From the NCBI GenBank assembly GCA_014859615.1, contig JACUTX010000105.1, forward strand, positions 1 to 8,359: 8,359 nucleotides of DNA. The letters run 5' to 3'. The DNA is from Desulfuromonadales bacterium. Lineage in GTDB: Bacteria; Desulfobacterota; Desulfuromonadia; Desulfuromonadales; UBA2294. The translations under genes and the position numbers were made by a program. The notes under the pieces are model-generated. The model searched no databases. It saw only the letters and a program-made list of their open reading frames with translations, and was not told the origin of the DNA. Shown piece by piece: positions 1 through 6,274 of the stretch (its first letter is position 1; each line of letters opens with the position of its first letter).

Positions 1-90
1 TGCGTCCCCGCATGGGAACACAGGCCTTTTTTTGTTTTCGGATTTTACGCTGTTGCCCCGCTTATTTAATGATGATACAAGACATGATTC

Positions 91-96
91 AGGAGG
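91..96 (+). promoter_or_regulatory. Shine-Dalgarno of hypF, decides the start
   Basis: AGGAGG lies 4 nt (GATC) before the ATG at 101. It supports that start over an in-frame ATG at 32, which would add 23 residues with no HypF similarity. No convincing promoter is visible in the 90 bp upstream, so transcription may come from outside the window. Confidence 0.85.
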
Positions 97-100
97 GATC

Positions 101-2377
101 ATGATTTTGCGTAAAAAGATTGAAATTGAAGGTATCGTACAGGGGGTCGGTTTTCGTCCTTTTGTCTATACCATGGCCAGGCAGTGGGAGATTAACGGCT
201 TTGTGCTGAATGATAGCCGTGGGGTTGTCGTTGAAGCCGAGGGACCATTGGAAGCTTTGGCCGGTTTTCTGTTTGCAATCCGCTCTAACATCCCACCGCT
301 CGCTTCTATCTCCCGTTTTGATTTGACCGATCTTGCGCCAACCGGTCTGAATGGGTTTGAAATACGGCAGAGCGATCTATCGGTGGCGACCGTTGCCCAG
401 GTGGCACCCGACTCCTACGTCTGTGACGACTGTCTCGCCGAACTATTCAATCCAAAAGACCGACGTTATCGCTACCCGTTTATCAACTGCACACATTGCG
501 GACCGCGCTACTCGATTATTACCGGTATTCCTTATGACCGGCCCAAAACCAGCATGAGCGATTTTCTCATGTGTCCGGCCTGTCAGGCTGAGTATGATGA
601 CCCGGCCTCGCGTCGCTTTCATGCACAACCGAACGCCTGCCCGGATTGTGGACCGGTCCTCTCCTTAACGACCTCGCAAGGGGAGATGGTTAAAGTCGAT
701 GATCCGGTTTCTGCGGCAATAGAACTGCTGCGTACGGGGAAAATCGTGGCTATCAAAGGTCTGGGCGGTTACCATCTGGCGGTTGATGCTCAGAACGATG
801 CAGCGGTACAAAAGTTACGCCGACGCAAACAGCGCGATGAGAAACCTTTTGCCCTGATGTCGTACACGATCGATCAGGTGGTTGAATATGCCCGCACCGA
901 AGCTTGGGAAGTGCCGCTGCTGGCCGCACCAGAGCGGCCGATTGTGTTGCTGCCGAAAAAAATTGGCTGCGCTATTGCGCCGTCGGTCGCACCACGCAAT
1001 CGTCTTTTTGGCGTGATGCTCCCAAGCACTCCTTTGCACTTTCTGTTACTTAAGGATTCATTTTTAGCGCTGGTGATGACAAGCGGCAACGTCTCGGACG
1101 AACCAATGCTCTTTGAGGATGACGAGGCGATCACCCGGCTCGGGTCGATTGCCGACTACTTTCTGATTCATAACCGCCGTATTCATATCCGTACCGACGA
1201 TTCCATTGCCCGGTTCATGGCCGGGAAGACTGTTTTGCTGCGCCGCTCCCGCGGTTATGTTCCCCGCCCCTTGTTTTTGCAAGAAGAGTTGCCGACAATT
1301 CTTGCGACCGGTGCCGAATTAAAGAGTACCGTCTGTCTGACGCAGGGTGATCGCGCTTTTTTAAGCCAGCATATCGGTGATCTGCAAAATTCCGAGGTTT
1401 TCGATTCTTTCAAGCGGACCATCTCTCACCTGCAGGAGGTTCTTGAGATTACCCCAAAGATTGTTGCTCACGATCTGCACCCTGATTTTTATTCGACCCG
1501 CTATGCTGAACAGCTCGGCGAGGTCGAAACTGTCGCTGTGCAGCATCATCACGCACATCTCGCCAGCTGCCTGGCTGATAACGGTTTTGCAGGAAAAGAG
1601 GCGATCGGCATCATATTTGATGGCCTCGGTTATGGCGACGATGGCCGGATTTGGGGGGGGGAGTTTCTGGTCGGTGGGTTTGATGGCTTTAAGCGTTATG
1701 GCCATTTTTCTAATATTCCGATGCCCGGTGGCGACGCTGCGGTTAAGGAACCGATCCGAATGGCATTGAGCTATCTGATCCGGGTCTACAAAGAGAACCT
1801 GCCGCGATTGGCTTTGTTCGATAAGATTTCACCGGACGATCTCGCTCTCTATCGACAGATGATTGAAAAAAAAATCAACTCGCCGCTGACATCAAGCTGC
1901 GGACGTCTGTTTGATGGTGTCGCAGTAATGCTCGGTCTGCGTGATACGGTCAGTTTTGAAGGGCAGGCGGCGATGGAACTGGAGCAGATTGCCGATCTTG
2001 AGGAAGAGGGGTGTTACTCTTTTAATCTCTGGAAGGATGAAGGGGGATTTGTTCTCGGCTATCCGGCTCTGATTTCGGCGATTGTCGATGATATCGTTGC
2101 AAAAGAGAGAGCACCAATCATCAGTGCCCGCTTCCACAATACCATGGCCGAGGTCGCTTTATCGGCGACCCGCCTGATCTGGAATCTGACCGGCCTGGAG
2201 ACGGTCGCCCTCTCGGGGGGGGTCTTTCAGAACCGTCTTTTGCTTGAAAAGACGGTCTATCTCCTTGAGTCAGACGGTTTTACAGTGTTGACCCATGCGC
2301 GCGTTCCACCCAACGATGGCGGCATCGCTCTCGGACAGGCGCTGATTGCTGCGCATCAGGTGGCGAAGCGAGGTTGA
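101..2377 (+). CDS. hypF: Carbamoyltransferase HypF, [NiFe] hydrogenase maturation
   Basis: Complete 758-aa protein, the usual HypF length. HypF uses carbamoyl phosphate and ATP to make carbamoyl-adenylate and passes the carbamoyl group to the C-terminal cysteine of HypE, the first step toward the CN ligands of the [NiFe] site; it acts in the cytoplasm. All family domains are visible in order. An N-terminal acylphosphatase domain has VQGVGFRP (13-20, catalytic R19) and N37. Two zinc fingers follow: C108/C111/C130/C133 and C158/C161/C180/C183. A YrdC-like domain spans about 200-385, with KGLGGYH from 219 and TSGNVSDEP at 327-335. The Kae1-like domain has the metal-binding VQHHHAH (480-486), FDGLGYGDDG (506-515), SGGVFQNR (705-712) and NDGG (738-741). 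The ATG at 101 is preferred to one at 32 because AGGAGG lies 4 nt upstream of it and homology starts there. No other hyp gene is visible, so this is probably the last or a lone gene of its unit. Odd: it holds long G and A homopolymers. Confidence 0.97.
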   Translation: MILRKKIEIEGIVQGVGFRPFVYTMARQWEINGFVLNDSRGVVVEAEGPLEALAGFLFAIRSNIPPLASISRFDLTDLAPTGLNGFEIRQSDLSVATVAQVAPDSYVCDDCLAELFNPKDRRYRYPFINCTHCGPRYSIITGIPYDRPKTSMSDFLMCPACQAEYDDPASRRFHAQPNACPDCGPVLSLTTSQGEMVKVDDPVSAAIELLRTGKIVAIKGLGGYHLAVDAQNDAAVQKLRRRKQRDEKPFALMSYTIDQVVEYARTEAWEVPLLAAPERPIVLLPKKIGCAIAPSVAPRNRLFGVMLPSTPLHFLLLKDSFLALVMTSGNVSDEPMLFEDDEAITRLGSIADYFLIHNRRIHIRTDDSIARFMAGKTVLLRRSRGYVPRPLFLQEELPTILATGAELKSTVCLTQGDRAFLSQHIGDLQNSEVFDSFKRTISHLQEVLEITPKIVAHDLHPDFYSTRYAEQLGEVETVAVQHHHAHLASCLADNGFAGKEAIGIIFDGLGYGDDGRIWGGEFLVGGFDGFKRYGHFSNIPMPGGDAAVKEPIRMALSYLIRVYKENLPRLALFDKISPDDLALYRQMIEKKINSPLTSSCGRLFDGVAVMLGLRDTVSFEGQAAMELEQIADLEEEGCYSFNLWKDEGGFVLGYPALISAIVDDIVAKERAPIISARFHNTMAEVALSATRLIWNLTGLETVALSGGVFQNRLLLEKTVYLLESDGFTVLTHARVPPNDGGIALGQALIAAHQVAKRG

Positions 2378-2394
2378 GTCACGTTCAAAAGAAT

Positions 2395-2431
2395 AAAAAA
2401 ATGTGCAGCCGAATCGGCTGCACATTTTTTT
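2395..2431. terminator. Bidirectional intrinsic terminator between hypF and cheW1
   Basis: A 12-bp perfect inverted repeat (arms 2401-2412 and 2414-2425, beginning ATGTGCAGCC) is flanked by an A run on the left (2395-2400) and a T run on the right (to 2431). The whole element is a palindrome and reads as a hairpin with a U tract on both strands. It starts 18 nt after the hypF stop and ends 21 nt from the cheW1 stop, so it should end both convergent transcripts. Confidence 0.93.
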
Positions 2432-2452
2432 GATCAGTCGTTGTCAATCCCG

Positions 2453-2965
2453 TCAGCCTGTTTCTGTCTCGTCGCTCATCTCTTCTGTGATCGTTTTTGC
2501 CATCACCAGATCGTCGACCGAAAAGACCTTGTCGATATCGAGGATGATGACAAACCGGTCATCGAGATTCCCCATCCCTTTGATAAACTCGGTGTTCAGC
2601 CGGGTTCCGATGCGTGGCGGCGGTTCGATCTGTGAAGACTTAAGGTCGATCACCTCGCGGACGGAATCGGCCAGGGCACCGACCGTGACCGCTTCTCCAT
2701 CGACATCGACTTCAACGACGACGATGCACGAATTGCGGGTGCGATCTGCATCCTTCATTTTGAATTTGCGGCGCATGTCGATCACCGGTACCACACTGCC
2801 GCGCAGATTGATGACGCCGAGCATGTAGTCCGGTGTCTGTGGCACCCTGGTGACCTCGGAAAAATCGAGCACCTCCTTGGCTTTAATGACGTCGATGGCA
2901 AAGATATCGTCGGCCAGGCTGAAGGTCAGAAACTGTGTGGTCTCCATCATTTCGGCAACAGTCAT
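2453..2965 (-). CDS. cheW: Chemotaxis coupling protein CheW (copy 1)
   Basis: 170-aa single-domain CheW, the adaptor that joins chemoreceptors to the histidine kinase CheA in cytoplasmic arrays. The family core is clear: a beta-strand start at about 10-30 (QFLTFSLADDIFAIDV) and the signature region at 41-65, including VPQTPDYMLG, VINLRG and VPVIDMR. A second beta-barrel half follows (VVVEVDVDGEAVTVGALAD, about 82-100) and then GMGNLDDRFVIILDIDKVF. The start at 2965 is preferred to an in-frame ATG at 3022, because the upstream one would overlap the end of mcp1 and the start at 2965 has a strong GGAGG. It is the second gene of the mcp1-cheW1 unit, 10 nt after the mcp1 stop. It differs from copy 2 only by D135E, D136E and D165E. 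No kinase, CheY or other domain is fused to it. Confidence 0.96.
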   Translation of the reverse strand: MTVAEMMETTQFLTFSLADDIFAIDVIKAKEVLDFSEVTRVPQTPDYMLGVINLRGSVVPVIDMRRKFKMKDADRTRNSCIVVVEVDVDGEAVTVGALADSVREVIDLKSSQIEPPPRIGTRLNTEFIKGMGNLDDRFVIILDIDKVFSVDDLVMAKTITEEMSDETETG

Positions 2966-2970
2966 TATTT

Positions 2971-2978
2971 CCTCCTTA
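2971..2978 (-). promoter_or_regulatory. cheW1 ribosome binding site overlapping mcp1 stop codon
   Basis: On the minus strand TAAGGAGG contains both the mcp1 stop (TAA, 2976-2978) and the cheW1 Shine-Dalgarno (AAGGAGG), with 5 nt before the cheW1 ATG at 2965. A ribosome ending mcp1 sits on the cheW1 start region, so translational coupling is likely. The same arrangement occurs in the second unit. Confidence 0.85.
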
Positions 2979-5144
2979 ATATCGCTCAAATTCATGGTCA
3001 AGCTCGTCTTTACGACCAGCAATGTTGATGTTTACATCTTTGCCGTTCCCTTTTGTTTTGGCTTCTCCATACGGCAAAGCGTGTTGTTTGTTTGATCTTT
3101 TCTCTATATGTGCGACCTTGACCTGATCAGGCTGTCTGTTGCCGAGCATCGAATTTTGGCGCACGTCAATTTTGAAATAGTCGATCATCCCCTGTAGCTG
3201 CTCCGACTGACTTGAGAGCTCTTCGGCGGTAGAGGCCATCTCTTCGGAAGCCGAGGCGTTCTGCTGGATAACCTGATCGAGCTGCTGAATCGCTTTGTTG
3301 ATCTGATCGGCTCCGGCGTCCTGCTCGCGACTGGCGGCGGTGATCTCCTGAACCAGTTCAGCGGTCTTCTGGATATTGGGGACGACGATTTTGAGCAGTT
3401 CGCCAGCCCTTTCGGCGACATCGACACTTGAGGTCGATAGATTACTGATCTCGCCAGCGGCGATCTGACTCCGTTCAGCCAATTTACGGACTTCGGCTGC
3501 AACCACCGCAAATCCTTTGCCGTGTTCGCCGGCTCGGGCCGCCTCGATGGCGGCGTTGAGAGCGAGCAGATTGGTCTGCCGGGCGATCTCTTCGATAATC
3601 ATAATCTTGCTGGCGATATCTTTCATCGCCGCAACGGTGTTGACAACAGCGGCGCCCCCCTCTTGTGCATCTTTTGCCGCCTGTACGGCAATCTTCTCGG
3701 TCTCCTGAGCGTTGTCGGCATTCTGCCTGATATTGGCGGTCATCTGCTCAATACTGCTCGAAGCCTCTTCGGCGGCCGCCGCCTGCTCAGAAGCCCCTTG
3801 GGACATCTCTTCGGACGAAGCACTCATCGTCTGACTGCCGGAAGCGACGTTGTCGGCGGAGAGACGGACGTTGTTGATCACATCACGCAGTACTTCGACC
3901 ATTTTTTTAAGTGAAGTGCCTAACTGGTCTTTTTCCGAGGAGAGCTTAACTTCAGCATTCAGATTCCCTTTGGAGATATCTTCAGCAACATCAGCCTGGC
4001 GTCCGAGACTCTCTGCCATATTATCCATAGAGTCAGTGAGCTGGCCGATCTCGTCTTTACGACCCAGCGTGAGTCTTTGACTGAAATCACCCAACGCGAT
4101 CTGTTCGGCGAATTTAACGCCTTGATTCATTGGTCTGGCTATGCCTCTGGAGATGATGAAGCCAAAGGTAAGCGCACTGATGACCCCGATGAGTACGGAT
4201 ATAAGGGCAAAAGATTTGCTGGTCTTTGATGCCGCAGAAGCCTGGGTGCGTTGTTCATCGGCAAACTTTCGGGCTAATTCTGACATATTATCCAAAATTG
4301 ACATTGTGCTGCCGAATGCCGCTCTTCCGCTCCCAAATCCGACCGTTTTGGCCTGGTCGAGTCTCTCTATCTGGCTGTCAATATAATTCTGATTATCAGT
4401 AAAGACGGTTTGAATCTCATCCAATGTTGGATTGACCTGGTTATTGAAGATAGTCTTTGCTTCTGTATTTTTCCCTTGGGCGATATTCTGATTAATAGCA
4501 ACTCCGAGAGAGTGCAGTTTTTCATGCGGATCTTTAAAATTTTCAAGCAGTCGCATAAGCTGCGAATCTTGGGAAGAATAGGTTGAGAGCCACTTGCCGA
4601 GCCCACATTGGCTCGGGTCGATTTGGCCGGTAAATTGTCTGTTTGACATAATTGATAAATCGAGATCTCTAACCCATCTGAGATGGTCAATATTCCGGCC
4701 AAGAATTATTGACGATACCAATCCTACGTCGTCAATCATGACTGGTTTTGCCAGGTCAACCAGTTTCTTATGCTCTATTTTCCAACTTGCCAAAGCTGTT
4801 TGCGCTTTTTCCCACTCAATTTGCTCTTCTTCCTCTTTTTCTGTTTCTGCGTAGAGGTCAAGGCCGGTTTGCAAACCGGCCCATCTTATCTCAAGATTAT
4901 TGATTTCATGTAGTCTGTCATCAAATGTGATGCCGGGATTGATCATTGTTCTTTCGGCAGATTTAATGGCATTCATTTCTTCCATGATTAATCCCAATCC
5001 CTGGATAGCTGGCAGGTGGGTTCCGCCGATGTCAACCATACTCTCTTCGGTGCTGTTGATGCCGTACCAGCCGATCATTCCAACCACGGCGCAAATTGCT
5101 GCGACAATTGAAAATGCTCCCGTTAATTTTGCGAAAATTTTCAT
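2976..5144 (-). CDS. Methyl-accepting chemotaxis protein with CZB-like sensor insert (mcp1)
   Basis: 722-aa transmembrane chemoreceptor, expected to control CheA activity through CheW. TM1 spans about 8-28 and TM2 about 311-332, leaving some 280 residues outside. The sensor starts like a four-helix-bundle (4HB_MCP) domain (about 30-130, with MNAIKSAERTM from 57). It then carries a CZB-like zinc module at about 150-215: H154 and W157 (HLRW), C180 in CGLGKW, and H207/H211 in PHEKLH. HAMP covers about 333-380, and a second HAMP-like segment (AEDISKGNLN) about 387-425. The MCP signalling hairpin runs from about 430 to 655, with its tip at about 518-559 (RQTNLLALNAAIEAARAGE). Candidate methylation pairs are E459/E460, E634/E635 and E641/E642. 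A hydrophilic tail of about 65 residues ends in EFERY, which fits the CheR-docking pentapeptide. The RBS is GGAGA, 9 nt before the ATG. Residues 377-722 are identical to mcp2. The ligand is unknown. Confidence 0.95.
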   Translation of the reverse strand: MKIFAKLTGAFSIVAAICAVVGMIGWYGINSTEESMVDIGGTHLPAIQGLGLIMEEMNAIKSAERTMINPGITFDDRLHEINNLEIRWAGLQTGLDLYAETEKEEEEQIEWEKAQTALASWKIEHKKLVDLAKPVMIDDVGLVSSIILGRNIDHLRWVRDLDLSIMSNRQFTGQIDPSQCGLGKWLSTYSSQDSQLMRLLENFKDPHEKLHSLGVAINQNIAQGKNTEAKTIFNNQVNPTLDEIQTVFTDNQNYIDSQIERLDQAKTVGFGSGRAAFGSTMSILDNMSELARKFADEQRTQASAASKTSKSFALISVLIGVISALTFGFIISRGIARPMNQGVKFAEQIALGDFSQRLTLGRKDEIGQLTDSMDNMAESLGRQADVAEDISKGNLNAEVKLSSEKDQLGTSLKKMVEVLRDVINNVRLSADNVASGSQTMSASSEEMSQGASEQAAAAEEASSSIEQMTANIRQNADNAQETEKIAVQAAKDAQEGGAAVVNTVAAMKDIASKIMIIEEIARQTNLLALNAAIEAARAGEHGKGFAVVAAEVRKLAERSQIAAGEISNLSTSSVDVAERAGELLKIVVPNIQKTAELVQEITAASREQDAGADQINKAIQQLDQVIQQNASASEEMASTAEELSSQSEQLQGMIDYFKIDVRQNSMLGNRQPDQVKVAHIEKRSNKQHALPYGEAKTKGNGKDVNINIAGRKDELDHEFERY

Positions 5145-5379
5145 TTTAATCTGTCTCCATGTTGGGGTTAGTCCGATTCAGTTAGACGCGGTTGGTAATG
5201 GTTATTTAACCGCTTCCAATAAATCTTGTTTTGTAAGTTCAGCACTTCTATTACGGCAGTTTGAGCGGGATACTGAATTGTTATAATTTTGTAACTACCC
5301 AGTACTCTTAAGAATGATAAGAAAACCTGTTATCCCAAAAATGATTCTATCAAAGGATCCATAGTTTAAAAAAACTGGA

Positions 5380-5401
5380 TTCCCGATTACCCCCTCGGGA
5401 A
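5380..5401. repeat. Short palindrome resembling a dispersed REP-type element
   Basis: TTCCCGA (5380-5386) and TCGGGAA (5395-5401) form a 7-bp stem with an 8-nt loop, in the context GGATTCCCGA...TCGGGAATGACA. This resembles the short GGATTCCCG...CGGGAATGAC palindromes scattered through many proteobacterial intergenic regions. Only one copy is in the window, so its repeat status is inferred. An A run precedes it and TTTTT follows a few bases later, so a weak terminator is an alternative. Confidence 0.5.
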
Positions 5402-5607
5402 TGACAACTTTTTCGTAGCTGCTGAATCGTTACCTTTATTTTTTAAGATGGAAAATATTTTTTAATGTGAGCGTTTTTATTATTACGTTACAACTATTAT
5501 GCCAATGTTTTTTCATTAGAATGTTGTTTATTAATCCTTTGTTTCCGCGCTTTGCTTGTTGTAATAAGCCTTTATGCGGTGTTTCATGTGTCAAAATTAA
5601 TTAATTT

Positions 5608-5627
5608 AAGTGTGTCATGGCACACTT
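5608..5627. promoter_or_regulatory. 20-bp operator-like palindrome
   Basis: AAGTGTG and CACACTT are perfect 7-bp arms around TCATGG, so the 20-bp element is symmetric about CATG except for one T/G position. The high symmetry and short centre suit a dimeric regulator site or a small hairpin. It lies beyond the 3' end of the mcp2-cheW2 unit and about 465 bp upstream of mcp1, which is far for a simple operator of mcp1. No regulator family is assigned. Confidence 0.4.
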
Positions 5628-5691
5628 GGGTGAACCAGGTGGAATTTATAACGTAGAGGGTAGAGTGCTGATTGATGTTGTATTGAGATAT

Positions 5692-5727
5692 AAAAAATGT
5701 GCAGCTGAATCAGCTGCACATTTTTTT
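5692..5727. terminator. Intrinsic terminator after cheW2
   Basis: 12-bp arms 5697-5708 and 5710-5721 (ATGTGCAGCT...AGCTGCACAT) are flanked by A and T runs, 21 nt past the cheW2 stop. It is the twin of the terminator at 2395-2431. One stem pair has changed from C-G to T-A, which keeps the hairpin intact. It ends the mcp2-cheW2 transcript before mcp1, so the two mcp-cheW pairs are probably separate units. Confidence 0.92.
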
Positions 5728-5748
5728 GCTCAGTCGTTGTCAATCCCG

Positions 5749-6261
5749 TCAGCCTGTTTCTGTCTCTTCGCTCATCTCTTCTGTGATCGTTTTTGCCATC
5801 ACCAGATCATCGACTGAAAAGACCTTGTCGATATCGAGAATAATGACAAACCGCTCTTCGAGATTCCCCATCCCTTTGATAAACTCGGTGTTCAGCCGGG
5901 TTCCGATGCGTGGCGGCGGTTCGATCTGTGAAGACTTAAGGTCGATCACCTCGCGGACGGAATCGGCCAGGGCACCGACCGTGACCGCTTCTCCATCGAC
6001 ATCGACTTCAACGACGACGATGCACGAATTGCGGGTGCGATCTGCATCCTTCATTTTGAATTTGCGGCGCATGTCGATCACCGGTACCACACTGCCGCGC
6101 AGATTGATGACGCCGAGCATGTAGTCCGGTGTCTGTGGCACCCTGGTGACCTCGGAAAAATCGAGCACCTCCTTGGCTTTAATGACGTCGATGGCAAAGA
6201 TATCGTCGGCCAGGCTGAAGGTCAGAAACTGTGTGGTCTCCATCATTTCGGCAACAGTCAT
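5749..6261 (-). CDS. cheW: Chemotaxis coupling protein CheW (copy 2)
   Basis: 170-aa CheW whose residues 1-134 are identical to copy 1. Only positions 135, 136 and 165 differ (Glu here, Asp in copy 1). The signature region at 41-65 (VPQTPDYMLG, VINLRG, VPVIDMR) is intact, so it should link receptors to CheA as copy 1 does. It starts 10 nt after the mcp2 stop with the same TAAGGAGG overlap, which supports 6261 over an in-frame ATG at 6318 inside mcp2. A terminator follows 21 nt after its stop. With so few and such conservative changes, the two proteins are probably interchangeable. The second copy may mainly raise CheW dosage or match it to receptor production. Confidence 0.96.
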   Translation of the reverse strand: MTVAEMMETTQFLTFSLADDIFAIDVIKAKEVLDFSEVTRVPQTPDYMLGVINLRGSVVPVIDMRRKFKMKDADRTRNSCIVVVEVDVDGEAVTVGALADSVREVIDLKSSQIEPPPRIGTRLNTEFIKGMGNLEERFVIILDIDKVFSVDDLVMAKTITEEMSEETETG

Positions 6262-6266
6262 TATTT

Positions 6267-6274
6267 CCTCCTTA
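6267..6274 (-). promoter_or_regulatory. cheW2 ribosome binding site overlapping mcp2 stop codon
   Basis: TAAGGAGG on the minus strand joins the mcp2 stop (6272-6274) to the cheW2 Shine-Dalgarno, with 5 nt before the ATG at 6261. It is the same coupled arrangement as in the first unit and lies within the identical repeat. Confidence 0.85.

Larger units (their letters stand above)
2396..4019. repeat. Direct repeat copy A: receptor output half, cheW1, terminator
   Basis: This block matches 5692-7315 at a constant offset of 3296 bp with no indel. By eye 2562-4019 is identical to its partner. The part from 2396 to 2561 has ten substitutions: 2410, 2416, 2433, 2471, 2513, 2519, 2543, 2546, 2558 and 2561. 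The match ends abruptly at 4019, inside the codons for the end of HAMP, and at the A run of the terminator on the other side. No transposase, terminal inverted repeat or target-site duplication is seen, so this is a segmental duplication of a mcp-cheW cassette and not an insertion sequence. Confidence 0.95.
5145..5691. other. AT-rich intergenic region upstream of mcp1
   Basis: No plausible gene lies in this gap of about 550 bp. It is clearly AT-richer than the flanking genes (for example 5436-5520 and 5590-5610). It should hold the mcp1 promoter (minus strand), but no convincing sigma-70 or sigma-54 element was found. It contains a TTCCCGA/TCGGGAA hairpin (5380-5401), a CATG-centred 20-bp palindrome (5608-5627) and a 6-bp inverted repeat with a 14-nt loop (GCGGTT 5188-5193, AACCGC 5208-5213) close to the mcp1 start. 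The mcp1 ribosome binding site is at 5154-5158 (GGAGA on the minus strand). Confidence 0.7.

Noticed and set aside
1..34. AGGCCTTTTTTT and a CCC/GGG pairing at the window start, resembling the tail of a terminator or RNA element
   Set aside because: The pairing is short and bulged and the left part is cut by the window edge, so no hairpin can be supported.
32..100. Upstream in-frame ATG of hypF giving a 781-aa protein
   Set aside because: It lacks a Shine-Dalgarno, and the added 23 residues are unlike HypF. The ATG at 101 has AGGAGG and starts the acylphosphatase domain properly.
3522..3914. 130-aa open frame on the plus strand, repeated identically at 6818-7210
   Set aside because: It is antisense to the conserved MCP signalling domain. 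Its apparent conservation between two sites simply reflects the duplicated DNA, and it has no ribosome binding site or recognisable motif.
5182..5208. Sigma-28-like TAAA-N15-GCGTCTAA upstream of mcp1 (minus strand)
   Set aside because: Only 5 of 8 bases fit the -10 box GCCGATAA and the extended -35 is poor. A match this weak is expected by chance in AT-rich DNA.
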